The notes beneath the pieces were generated by a model. The model was given only the letters and a program-made list of their open reading frames with translations. It was not told the DNA's origin and did not search any database. Positions 6,897-13,624 of a DNA stretch of 13,624 nucleotides are shown one piece after another. Numbering within the stretch: position 1 is the first letter of the stretch; every line of letters starts with the position of its first letter. Made by a program: the position numbers and the translations under genes. Source of the stretch: Methylophilaceae bacterium (GTDB lineage: Bacteria > Pseudomonadota > Gammaproteobacteria > Burkholderiales > Methylophilaceae); NCBI GenBank assembly GCA_017880825.1, contig JADGRN010000022.1:1-13624 (forward strand), read 5' to 3'.

Positions 6897-8357
6897 TCAA
6901 ATCTCGAACATATTGACAAATTCGTTCACCGGCATGGCTTCCAGCGTTTTTTGATGCAGGCAAGCCGCCAGGATTCTGGCTTGCTGCTTCGCCGGGAAGC
7001 GTCGTGCCAGGTTGGTTCTAAACTTGTTCACCAGTTCGGGGATGCCTTCGGCGCGACGACGGCGATGGCCAATCGGATAGGGTACTTCAATATTGTCGGA
7101 CTTGGTGCCATCTTTGAAGAATACCTGGATGGCATTGGCGATGGAGCGCTTATCCGGGTCCAGATAGTCGCGTGTGTAATCTGTATTTTCGACACAATGC
7201 ATTTTGGCGCGCAGGGCGTCGATGCGTGGGTCGGCGGCGACATCGTCCTCATAGTCGGCAGCCGTCAGATTGCCCTTAAGCAAGCCTATGGCGCTCATGT
7301 ACTGGATGCAATGGTCGCGGTCCGCCGGGTTGGCCAGCGGGCCGGTTTTGTCGATGATGCGGATTGCCGATTCGTGCGTAGTGATGACGATCTTGTCGAT
7401 CTCGGCAATTTTTCCCAGCGTGTCCAGCCGTTCACCGATCTGGGTATGCAGTTTAATGGCGCATTCCACGGCTGTTTGCGCGTGGAATTCGGCCGGGAAC
7501 GAAATCTTGAACAGCACCTGTTCCATGACATAAGAGCCATAAGGGCGCTGAAATTTGAACGGCTGACCCTTGAACAGCACATCGTAAAAGCCCCAGGTTT
7601 TTGCCGTCAATGCCGAGGGGTAGCCCATTTCTCCCTTCATCGCCATCAAACCGAGCCGTACCGCGCGGCTGGTAGCGTCGCCCGCCGCCCAGGACTTGCG
7701 TGAGCCGGTGTTGGGCGCGTGGCGGTAGGTGCGCAATGCCTGGCCATCCACCCAGGCATTGGAAACCGCATTGATGATCTCTTCACGGTTGCCGCCAAGC
7801 AGGCCGGTAACCACAGCCGTGGAAGCTACCTTGACTAGTACCACGTGATCCAGGCCGACGCGGTTAAAGCTGTTCTCCAGTGCCAACACGCCCTGGATTT
7901 CGTGTGCCTTGATCATCGCCGTGAGTACGTCGCGCATAGTCAACGGTGCCTTGCCTGCGGCCACACGCGTGCGCGATAGCCAGTCCGCAGTTGCCAGAAT
8001 GCCGCCCAGGTTGTCGGAAGGATGGCCCCATTCCGCCGCTAGCCAGGTATCGTTGAAATCCAGCCAGCGTATCATGGCGCCGATGTTGAACGCTGCCTGG
8101 ATCGGGTCCAGCTGGAACTGCGTGCCGGGCACTTTGGCACCGTCGGGCACGATGGTGCCCGCCACTATCGGGCCGAGCAATTTGGTGCAGGCTGGGTAGG
8201 ACAAGGCTTCCAGTCCGCAGCCGAGCGTATCCATCAGGCAATTGCGCGCAGTGTCATAAGCTTCCGTGCTTTCGATCTTGTAGTTCAGGACATAGTCGGC
8301 GATATCGACCAGCACCTGATCCGGAGCCGGGCGCACGTTGGAAATGTGAGATGACAT
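6897..8357 (-). CDS. prpD: 2-methylcitrate dehydratase (MmgE/PrpD family)
   Basis: It dehydrates (2S,3S)-2-methylcitrate to 2-methyl-cis-aconitate in the methylcitrate cycle. The 486 residues agree with the 483 of E. coli PrpD. Family blocks visible are [11 protein letters not shown] (42-52), RWLDFNDTW (97-105), GHPSDNLGG (111-119), the [17 protein letters not shown] block (about 222-238) and the [10 protein letters not shown] segment near 290-300. The ATG at 8357 has only a weak purine run upstream. It lies 41 bp after prpC. The presence of prpD, rather than the acnD-prpF pair common in other betaproteobacteria, defines this as a PrpD-type cycle. The hydratase step to methylisocitrate (AcnB-type aconitase) and a propionyl-CoA synthetase are not in the window. 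Confidence 0.93.
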   Translation of the reverse strand: MSSHISNVRPAPDQVLVDIADYVLNYKIESTEAYDTARNCLMDTLGCGLEALSYPACTKLLGPIVAGTIVPDGAKVPGTQFQLDPIQAAFNIGAMIRWLDFNDTWLAAEWGHPSDNLGGILATADWLSRTRVAAGKAPLTMRDVLTAMIKAHEIQGVLALENSFNRVGLDHVVLVKVASTAVVTGLLGGNREEIINAVSNAWVDGQALRTYRHAPNTGSRKSWAAGDATSRAVRLGLMAMKGEMGYPSALTAKTWGFYDVLFKGQPFKFQRPYGSYVMEQVLFKISFPAEFHAQTAVECAIKLHTQIGERLDTLGKIAEIDKIVITTHESAIRIIDKTGPLANPADRDHCIQYMSAIGLLKGNLTAADYEDDVAADPRIDALRAKMHCVENTDYTRDYLDPDKRSIANAIQVFFKDGTKSDNIEVPYPIGHRRRRAEGIPELVNKFRTNLARRFPAKQQARILAACLHQKTLEAMPVNEFVNMFEI

Positions 8358-8398
8358 GGTTTAAGTATTCTTTTCTTGGGATCAGTTAGTCGTCGTGT

Positions 8399-9559
8399 TC
8401 AACGTTTATCAATAGGCAAATAAGGCCGATTTTCCGGGCCGTTGTATTCCGCGTTGGGGCGGATGATCTTGTTGTCTATGCGCTGCTCAATCACGTGCGC
8501 CGCCCAGCCGGTGGTGCGCGAAATGACGAAGATCGGCGTGAACATGGCAGTCGGGATGCCCAGCATGTGGTAGCTGGAAGCGCTGTACCAATCCAGATTG
8601 GGGAACATCTTCTTCTCGCGCCACATAGTCTGTTCGATGCGGTCGGAAATGTTGAACAGATTCATGTTGTTGCCTTCCGTGCACAATTTGCGCGAGATTT
8701 CCTTGATAGCGACATTGCGCGGATCAGCAATGGTATACACCGGATGGCCGAAACCGATGATGATTTCTTTCGCGGCAATGCGGCGCATGATGTCGGCTTC
8801 CGCTTCATCCGGACTGCTGTAACGCGCGATGATTTCCATCGCCGCCTCGTTGGCGCCACCATGCTTGGGGCCGCTCAACGCACCGATAGCGCCACTGATG
8901 CAGGAATAGATGTCTGACAGCGTGCCGGCGATGACTCTTGCAGCAAAAGTGGAGGCGTTGAACTCATGCTCGGCATACAGCACCAGCGAGGTATTCATGC
9001 AGCTTTCGTGCAGTGCCGATGGCTTCTTGCCATGCAGCAAATGCAGGAAATGTGCTGCAATCGAGTTGTCATCCGTCACCAAGTCGATGCGCTTTTGATT
9101 ATGGCTGAAATGGTACCAGTACAGCAGCATGGAGCCAAAGCAGGCAATCAGGCGGTCGGCAATATGCTTGGCACTGGCTATATTATGGTCATCGGCTTCC
9201 TGCTCCAGGGTGCCGAGCATGGAACAACCGGTGCGCATCACGTCCATCGGGTGCGCCGCGGCGGGGATTTGTTCGAGCACGTTTTTGAGCTCGACCGGCA
9301 AGTCGCGCAGCGTCTTGAGTTTACTGTGATACGCCGCCAGCTCGGTGCGCGTAGGCAGCGTGCCGTGGATCAGCAGATAGGCGACCTCCTCGAACGTAGC
9401 GTACCTGGCCAGCTCAAGAATGTCATAGCCGCGATAGTGCAAATCATTGCCGGTATGGCCCACCGTGCAGACGGCAGAAACGCCAGCCACAACGCCTGAC
9501 AGAGCTACGCCTTTTTTACGCTTGGGTTCAAGCTGGGTTACGGCTGCAGAGTTTGTCAT
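8399..9559 (-). CDS. prpC: 2-methylcitrate synthase
   Basis: It condenses propionyl-CoA with oxaloacetate, the entry of the methylcitrate cycle. The 386-residue length is that of PrpC, shorter than hexameric NADH-regulated citrate synthases. Catalytic residues of the citrate-synthase fold are His233 (GPKHGGANE), His272 (GFGHPVY) and Asp323 (NLDWYSAS). [11 protein letters not shown] (24-34) and YRGYDILEL (42-50) are typical N-terminal motifs. The ATG at 9559 has a GAGGAAA Shine-Dalgarno. It sits between prpB (50 bp) and prpD (41 bp), which settles methylcitrate synthase over plain citrate synthase. Side activity with acetyl-CoA is usual in this family. Confidence 0.95.
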   Translation of the reverse strand: MTNSAAVTQLEPKRKKGVALSGVVAGVSAVCTVGHTGNDLHYRGYDILELARYATFEEVAYLLIHGTLPTRTELAAYHSKLKTLRDLPVELKNVLEQIPAAAHPMDVMRTGCSMLGTLEQEADDHNIASAKHIADRLIACFGSMLLYWYHFSHNQKRIDLVTDDNSIAAHFLHLLHGKKPSALHESCMNTSLVLYAEHEFNASTFAARVIAGTLSDIYSCISGAIGALSGPKHGGANEAAMEIIARYSSPDEAEADIMRRIAAKEIIIGFGHPVYTIADPRNVAIKEISRKLCTEGNNMNLFNISDRIEQTMWREKKMFPNLDWYSASSYHMLGIPTAMFTPIFVISRTTGWAAHVIEQRIDNKIIRPNAEYNGPENRPYLPIDKR

Positions 9560-9609
9560 GATTGTTTCCTCTGGCTGGCTTTTGGTGATTGTTCATTAAC
9601 CAATTGATA

Positions 9610-10482
9610 CTATTTATACAAGTCATCCAATTTTTCTTCATAGGCGTGGTAGTCGAGAAAGTCGTACAACTCGGCGCGCGTTTGCATCAGTGGCACCACG
9701 TTCTTTTGTGTGCCTTCTTTGCGGACAGCTTCATAGACCTTGAGCGCGGCCTGATTCATGGCGCGGAACGCCGATAGCGGATACAGCGCCAGGCTGACCT
9801 CGGCCGAAGCCAGTTCCTCCCGTGTAAACAGCGGCGTAGAGCCGAATTCGGTGATGTTGGCCAGCACCGGTACTTTGACCGCGGCGACAAACTGCCTGTA
9901 CATGCTGAGTTCGGTGATGGCTTCCGGGAAAATCATGTCGGCACCGGCTTCAACGCAGGCACAGGCGCGGTCTATGGCAGATTGCAAGCCCTCTACCGCA
10001 AGGGCATCGGTGCGTGCCATGATGACGAACTGCGGGTCGGTTTTGGCATCCACGGCGGCTTTGACGCGGTCCACCATTTCTCCCTGGCTGACGATGGCTT
10101 TGTTAGGCCGATGCCCGCAACGCTTTGCCTGCACCTGGTCTTCGATATGCACGGCGGCCGCGCCGAACTTGATCATGGATTTGACCGCGCGCGCGATGTT
10201 GAAGGCGCCACCGAAGCCGGTATCGATATCCACCAGCAAGGGCAAATCAGTGGCATCGGTAATGCGGCGCACGTCGATGAGCACGTCGTCCAGCGTCGAA
10301 ATACCTAAATCAGGCAGCCCTAGCGAGCCGGCGGCAACGCCGCCGCCGGACAGGTAGAGTGCCTTGTAACCGACGCGCTCGGCCAATCTTGCGTGGTAGG
10401 CATTGATCGCGCCTATGACCTGCAATGGTTTCTCGGCAGCGACAGCGCTGCGAAAACGGGCTCCGGGAGAGGTGATGGTCAT
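9610..10482 (-). CDS. prpB: 2-methylisocitrate lyase
   Basis: It cleaves (2R,3S)-2-methylisocitrate to pyruvate and succinate, the last step of the methylcitrate cycle. It has 290 residues, a normal PrpB length. The active-site motif KRCGH (120-124, catalytic Cys122), the YLSGGGVA loop (43-50), Asp58 and the Asp85-Ile-Asp87 metal site match the isocitrate-lyase/PEP-mutase superfamily in its PrpB form. The shorter length and KRCGHR rather than KKCGH separate it from isocitrate lyase. The ATG at 10482 follows the previous stop codon by 8 bp and has no clear Shine-Dalgarno, so translational coupling to the upstream lyase gene is likely. Confidence 0.95.
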   Translation of the reverse strand: MTITSPGARFRSAVAAEKPLQVIGAINAYHARLAERVGYKALYLSGGGVAAGSLGLPDLGISTLDDVLIDVRRITDATDLPLLVDIDTGFGGAFNIARAVKSMIKFGAAAVHIEDQVQAKRCGHRPNKAIVSQGEMVDRVKAAVDAKTDPQFVIMARTDALAVEGLQSAIDRACACVEAGADMIFPEAITELSMYRQFVAAVKVPVLANITEFGSTPLFTREELASAEVSLALYPLSAFRAMNQAALKVYEAVRKEGTQKNVVPLMQTRAELYDFLDYHAYEEKLDDLYK

Positions 10483-10490
10483 GTTGCTGG

Positions 10491-11486
10491 TCAGTCCGTA
10501 AAAAAGGCCAGGTCAGCAGCATGCGGAATAGCGCTGCCTGTGATCTTGGCTTGTTGCAGCACTTCCCAGTAGTAGCGGTAGGTGGCTCTATCATGCAGCT
10601 CGCCGGCATGCTGGATGGGTCCCCAGTTGGCTTTTTGCGCGGCGGTCAGGATGTCAGCCGCGTCCTTTATCTCATTCTGGCTAGGCTTCATCGCATCGAC
10701 GATGGCCTGTATCTGCGTCGGGTAAATGCTCCACATGCGCAGGAAGCCAAATTCGTTGCGCGCACGCGCTGCGTCCTCATAAGTAGCTATGCTGTTCTTG
10801 AGGTCCAGCGAGACGTTGTGCGCAGGCACCACACCATGCATCAATGCGGCAGCGACCACCTCGGACTTGGCGCGAGCCAGTAAGCGATGCTCAAACTGGC
10901 CGGGGCTGCGCATGGCAGAGGCAGGGATGGCGCCGTGGTGACCGCTGACAAAATCCATCAGGCCGAAGTCCAGCACCTGCAGCCCTGGCTGCGCGGCGAT
11001 CTCGAATACCTCATGCAGGGCGCCGTGGGTTTCAATCAGCGCGTGTATCGGAATCTCGCGTTTGACGCCATGTTGCGCGGCTTTTTTCTGGATGTAGGCG
11101 ATCATTTCACCGACCTGTGCTGCCTCGGTAGACTTGGGGATGGTGATGTAGGCGAGGATATCGCCCAGACCTTCCACCAGGATATCTACATCCTGCTTCC
11201 AGGCCGGGTGCGTGTAATCGTGGATGCGCACTCCTGCCATCTTGAATTTGTTGACCTCAGACTGTTGCACGCGGACTATCATCTGCGCATGTTCGCGCTC
11301 CTGCCCGGTGGCGGCGCCGTCTTCACAATCACAGGTGATGTCGAATACCGGCCCCAACTGATCCTGAATCTGCATCGCTTTGAGCATGAGCTTCTCGCTA
11401 CCGGCGAAGTGCTCACAGGTGGGAATCATGGGGAAGGGTTTTTCTCCTTTGAACAGGGCAAGGTTTGGATGTACGAGAGCGTTCAA
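10491..11486 (-). CDS. HpcH/HpaI-CitE family CoA-ester lyase (candidate beta-methylmalyl-CoA/malyl-CoA lyase)
   Basis: This is a 331-residue TIM-barrel lyase of the citrate-lyase-beta superfamily. The acidic motif CDCEDGA (52-58), Arg87 (VRIHD), the metal ligands Glu152 (IETHGAL) and Asp178 (FGLMDF) and Lys118 (IPK) are all present, so it should be catalytic. It belongs to the [19 protein letters not shown] subfamily that, from memory, betaproteobacteria also carry near TCA-cycle genes, and it is not a close match to Rhodobacter Mcl1. Lying directly after mesaconyl-CoA hydratase and before prpB, its likely reaction is beta-methylmalyl-CoA to propionyl-CoA plus glyoxylate, or the reverse. This assignment is by context. 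The start is a TTG at 11486 with AAAAGGA eight bases upstream, and the conserved LVHPN begins at residue 4. It starts 13 bp after the mch gene. Confidence 0.75.
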   Translation of the reverse strand: MNALVHPNLALFKGEKPFPMIPTCEHFAGSEKLMLKAMQIQDQLGPVFDITCDCEDGAATGQEREHAQMIVRVQQSEVNKFKMAGVRIHDYTHPAWKQDVDILVEGLGDILAYITIPKSTEAAQVGEMIAYIQKKAAQHGVKREIPIHALIETHGALHEVFEIAAQPGLQVLDFGLMDFVSGHHGAIPASAMRSPGQFEHRLLARAKSEVVAAALMHGVVPAHNVSLDLKNSIATYEDAARARNEFGFLRMWSIYPTQIQAIVDAMKPSQNEIKDAADILTAAQKANWGPIQHAGELHDRATYRYYWEVLQQAKITGSAIPHAADLAFFTD

Positions 11487-11499
11487 GAGGCAATCCTTT

Positions 11500-12588
11500 T
11501 TAACGGCGTGGCATCAGGACGCTGTAATCCAGATCCAGAACCACGTTGGGGTGATAGCTGCTTTGATCATTTTTAGTGACGTGCGTATTTTCCAGCGTTT
11601 CCGGCCGCTGGTTTTTCACGCTCACCAGACGCAAGCGCAATGCGCCCACGTCTTCTCTATTCGGTAGTTCCCATCTATCCAGTATCTCAGACCAGGCATA
11701 CAGCGTGTCGCCGCCAAAGCTGGGATTGCAATGCGTGCCGCTATTGATGGCGGCAATCGTCAGCGCATTCTCCAGGCCTTCAAACGACAGCGCGCGGCAA
11801 ACCGACATCACATGTCCACCAAACATCAATCTGCGCCCGAAGCTGGTCTGCTTCATCATCAGATCATCAAAATGCAGCCGTGCCGGGTTCTGGTAGAGCT
11901 TGGTGGCCAGTGTGTGATCGCTGTCATCGACGGTCATGCCTGACGGGTGGTTGATACGCTCGCCAACACTATAGTCATCCCATAGATAGCGACTGCCGGT
12001 AGCCGAGATATCATATGGTTTGTAGCTCACGTCTTGCGGCAGCTGCAGGTCGGCGGCTTTTACCAAAGCAGGCAGCTCCGGGATAACAGTTTGTGGCGCA
12101 GGTGCATCCAGATTGTGTTTGCGTACCATGACCCAGCGCACCCAGGAAATCACGGTCTTGTGGTTCTGGTTGATGGCTGCTGAACGCACATAGACGATGC
12201 CGCTATTGCCGGAGGAATTCTGCCTGAGGCCGATCACGGCGGAGGTGGCGCTAAGCGTGTCCCCGGGATAGATCGGACGGACAAAGCGCACATCGGCGTA
12301 GCCCAGGTTGGCTATCGCATTGATCGAAATATCCGGCACGGTTTTGCCCAGGGCCATGTGGAATGCCAGCATGTCGTCTACCGTGCGATTTTCATAACCC
12401 ATGGCGTGTGCCACCGGTTTTGCCGAGTGCAAAGTCTGGCGCGCGCCGGTGAGTGCAATATAGAGCGAGCAATCGCCATCGGTGATGGTGCGCGGCGTTG
12501 CATGATGCAGCACCTGCCCGATATGAAAATCCTCGAAAAAGTTACCGGCAGGATTCTTTTGTACGTTGATTTTTTTGGCGTTATGCAC
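11500..12588 (-). CDS. mch: Mesaconyl-CoA hydratase (beta-methylmalyl-CoA dehydratase), double-hotdog MaoC type
   Basis: It interconverts mesaconyl-C1-CoA and (2R,3S)-beta-methylmalyl-CoA. At 362 residues it is a two-hotdog MaoC-like protein, resembling in my memory the Rhodobacter sphaeroides and Chloroflexus Mch enzymes along its whole length. Shared stretches include GNFFEDF (15-21), HATPRTIT (29-36), GKTVPDISINAIANLGYA (near 81-98), YPGDTL, the VYVRS/IxWVRWVMVRK region, YLWDDY, the GGH(V/I)MSxxRALSFxGLxNAL block and LDxDYxVLMPRR at the end. The start is a GTG at 12588 inside the end of the upstream gene (8-bp overlap) with a GGAAGAAG Shine-Dalgarno. The neighbouring lyases and prpBCD place it at the propionyl-CoA/glyoxylate node. 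Itaconyl-CoA hydratase is the alternative, but those proteins are shorter. Confidence 0.85.
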   Translation of the reverse strand: MHNAKKINVQKNPAGNFFEDFHIGQVLHHATPRTITDGDCSLYIALTGARQTLHSAKPVAHAMGYENRTVDDMLAFHMALGKTVPDISINAIANLGYADVRFVRPIYPGDTLSATSAVIGLRQNSSGNSGIVYVRSAAINQNHKTVISWVRWVMVRKHNLDAPAPQTVIPELPALVKAADLQLPQDVSYKPYDISATGSRYLWDDYSVGERINHPSGMTVDDSDHTLATKLYQNPARLHFDDLMMKQTSFGRRLMFGGHVMSVCRALSFEGLENALTIAAINSGTHCNPSFGGDTLYAWSEILDRWELPNREDVGALRLRLVSVKNQRPETLENTHVTKNDQSSYHPNVVLDLDYSVLMPRR

Positions 12589-13462
12589 TTTCTTCTTCCA
12601 GTTTTTTGATCATCTCGCTCAATACCAATAGTCTCTTGGCCGCCTCAACATTATGGAGCTCAATCAGCTTGCCGTTGACCACTACGGTGCCCTTGCCTAC
12701 GGCATTGGCCTGTTCCAGCGCATCAATTATTTCTTCCGCCGTTTCAACTTCTGCACGCTTGGGCGTGTAGGCGTCATTGCAGTAGTCAAGCTGTATGGGA
12801 TGCACCAGCGTTTTTCCATCAAAACCAAGATCGCGCCCGAAGCGGCAGGCATATTCAAAAGATTGCATATCCTTCAGATTGGTATTGATGCCATCCACCA
12901 CCGAGCGGTCGTAGGCGCGCGCGGCCAGTTGCACCATGCAGAGACTGGTCAGCAGGGGCAGGCGGTCGTGAGTACTGCGCCCGTGCAACTGCGAGAGCAG
13001 GTCGGAAGTCGCCATGACCATGCAGGCAATGCGCTCGGAAGCGCTGGCGATCTCTTCGGCATGCAGCACGGCTAAGGGGCTTTCTATCATCACCATGATG
13101 GGGGTTTCCGTATTGCCCGCATCGTTCAGAATATCCAGCACGGTCAACACATCCTGGCGCCGCTCAATGTTGGGGAACAAAATGGCATCGGCACCAATGT
13201 TGGCTACCGCATAGATGTCGTCCTTACCCCAAGGCGAATCAATATCATTCACCCGTACCACAACCTCGCGCGAGCCATAGCCACCCTGCCGCACGGCCTC
13301 AACCACATATTTTCTGGAGGCTTCCTTGGCTTCAACCAGAATAGGATTACCCAGATCAAGAATCACCGAGTCGACAATCAGCGACCGCGCCTTGTTGATG
13401 TACCGAGGGTTACAGCCAGGCACATAGAGCATGGAGCGGCGCGGCCGGTAGAATTTATTCAT
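12581..13462 (-). CDS. CitE-like CoA-ester lyase/thioesterase homologue with altered active-site motif
   Basis: From the ATG at 13462 it has 293 residues and begins with the CitE-typical RPRRSMLYVPG (6-16). The metal ligands Glu127 (MIESPLA) and Asp154 (ATSDLL), substrate Arg70 (VRVND) and the GFDGKTLVHPIQ block (213-224) are kept. Two normally conserved sites differ. The DLED motif after the second strand reads DLGNP (36-40), and the expected PK is PN (97-98). Overall it resembles the Rhodobacter Mcl2 malyl-CoA thioesterase branch. Its product may be a thioesterase, a lyase of changed specificity, or a non-catalytic partner of the lyase at 10491-11486. An in-frame TTG at 13474 is possible, but GAG sits seven bases before the ATG at 13462. 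It is the first gene of the operon and overlaps mch by 8 bp. Confidence 0.8.
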   Translation of the reverse strand: MNKFYRPRRSMLYVPGCNPRYINKARSLIVDSVILDLGNPILVEAKEASRKYVVEAVRQGGYGSREVVVRVNDIDSPWGKDDIYAVANIGADAILFPNIERRQDVLTVLDILNDAGNTETPIMVMIESPLAVLHAEEIASASERIACMVMATSDLLSQLHGRSTHDRLPLLTSLCMVQLAARAYDRSVVDGINTNLKDMQSFEYACRFGRDLGFDGKTLVHPIQLDYCNDAYTPKRAEVETAEEIIDALEQANAVGKGTVVVNGKLIELHNVEAAKRLLVLSEMIKKLEEESA

Positions 13463-13470
13463 GAGCAGAC

Positions 13471-13572
13471 TCAAATCTTTTTGGGCAGTTTGTGCAAAAG
13501 CGTGACATTTTTATAAGGGGCTGTGGCGGTGCTTACCGCAGCTATCCCGGCTCCGTAAGTTGTATGTGTCAT
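13471..13572 (-). CDS. Possible 33-residue upstream ORF in the operon leader
   Basis: On the minus strand an ATG at 13572 opens 33 codons ending in TGA at 13471-13473, inside the predicted leader of the nine-gene operon. Its stop overlaps the alternative TTG start (13474) of the CitE-like gene and lies 8 bp before that gene's ATG, an arrangement compatible with translational coupling. The peptide is rich in Thr and Ala (MTHTTYGAG at the start, LPKKI at the end), with no membrane segment and no run of one amino acid. It has no clear Shine-Dalgarno, so translation is uncertain and it may be a chance frame. Confidence 0.25.
   Translation of the reverse strand: MTHTTYGAGIAAVSTATAPYKNVTLLHKLPKKI
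13520..13542 (-). promoter_or_regulatory. Hairpin in the operon leader
   Basis: In the minus-strand transcript GCUG pairs with CAGC and CGGU with ACCG around an AAGC loop, with a CCA bulge on one side. No U-run follows, so it is not a terminator. It lies inside the possible 33-codon upstream ORF. A competing weaker pairing (CTTAC with GTAAG) shares its bases. Known riboswitch classes are not recognisable. Confidence 0.3.
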
Positions 13573-13595
13573 GAGGCTTTATTCAGATGCAATCG

Positions 13596-13624
13596 ATTCT
13601 AGTCACGGGCAATACATGTGTCAA
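13596..13624 (-). promoter_or_regulatory. Near-consensus sigma-70 promoter of the citE-mch-lyase-prpBCD-phaCAB operon
   Basis: Read on the minus strand, TTGACA (13624 to 13619, full consensus) and TAGAAT (13601 to 13596, one mismatch) are separated by exactly 17 bases. Transcription would start near 13589, giving a leader of about 125 nt before the first gene. The octamer atgtgtca occurs over the -35 region (13616-13623) and again at 13564-13571 in the early leader, 52 bp apart (about five helical turns), which might be paired regulator sites. The promoter touches the window edge, so upstream elements are not visible. Confidence 0.65.

Noticed and set aside
6570..7703. A 377-codon open frame on the plus strand antisense to the phaC-prpD junction
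   Set aside because: It lies opposite two well-recognised genes, shows no family motif and has skewed composition. It is a by-product of the codon bias of the real genes.
8399..9559. Considered as ordinary citrate synthase (gltA)
   Set aside because: Its length (386 residues) and its position between prpB and prpD fit 2-methylcitrate synthase better.
9758..10357. A 199-codon plus-strand frame opposite prpB
   Set aside because: PrpB is intact on the minus strand. The antisense frame is Ser/Ala/Thr-rich with no motif.
9610..10482. Considered as isocitrate lyase (aceA)
   Set aside because: 290 residues is too short and the active site is KRCGH in PrpB context rather than the KKCGH of isocitrate lyase.
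10887..11576. A 229-codon plus-strand open frame opposite the HpcH/HpaI lyase gene
   Set aside because: The minus strand here encodes a protein with all catalytic motifs, and the antisense frame has no recognisable domain.

Overview
The window reads as chromosomal DNA of a betaproteobacterium (Burkholderiales, Rhodocyclales or Nitrosomonadales type; I cannot go deeper). The basis is a class I PHA synthase with its PhaA/PhaB partners, a PrpB-PrpC-PrpD methylcitrate set, and coding sequence of moderately high GC. It contains no rRNA, tRNA, CRISPR array, transposase or integrase.

Layout, left to right. (1) 1-190: the terminator of an off-window gene and an inverted repeat with two competing foldings. 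(2) 190-792, plus strand: a DUF4202 protein. (3) 804-873: a nested inverted repeat (REP/MITE-like) between convergent genes. (4) 930-2006, minus: a Phe-type DAHP synthase (aroG), probably monocistronic. (5) 2268-2744, minus: a more AT-rich macro-domain (ADP-ribose-binding) protein, with an open -1 frame beyond its stop codon and about 320 bp of AT-rich non-coding DNA upstream. (6) 3018-13624: a nine-gene minus-strand cluster with tight spacing (8-bp overlap to 90-bp gaps). It starts at a near-consensus sigma-70 promoter at the right edge and ends at a rho-independent terminator at 3021-3047.

In order of transcription the cluster is: CitE-like CoA-ester lyase homologue with an altered active site, mesaconyl-CoA hydratase (mch), a second HpcH/HpaI-CitE lyase, prpB, prpC, prpD, phaC, phaA, phaB. 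The chemistry hangs together around propionyl-CoA and acetyl-CoA. The Mch/lyase module interconverts mesaconyl-CoA, beta-methylmalyl-CoA and propionyl-CoA plus glyoxylate. PrpCDB oxidises propionyl-CoA through 2-methylcitrate to pyruvate and succinate (an aconitase-type step must be encoded elsewhere). PhaA/PhaB/PhaC make and polymerise 3-hydroxyacyl-CoA.

PhaA and PhaB are also the first two steps of the ethylmalonyl-CoA pathway, and Mch plus a methylmalyl-CoA lyase are its last steps. The operon could therefore hold both ends of that pathway with the methylcitrate cycle as the propionyl-CoA outlet. It could equally be a glyoxylate plus propionyl-CoA co-assimilation branch like the second half of the 3-hydroxypropionate bicycle. 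This unusual linkage, the altered active site of the first gene, and a possible 33-codon upstream ORF in the operon leader are the main points of interest.
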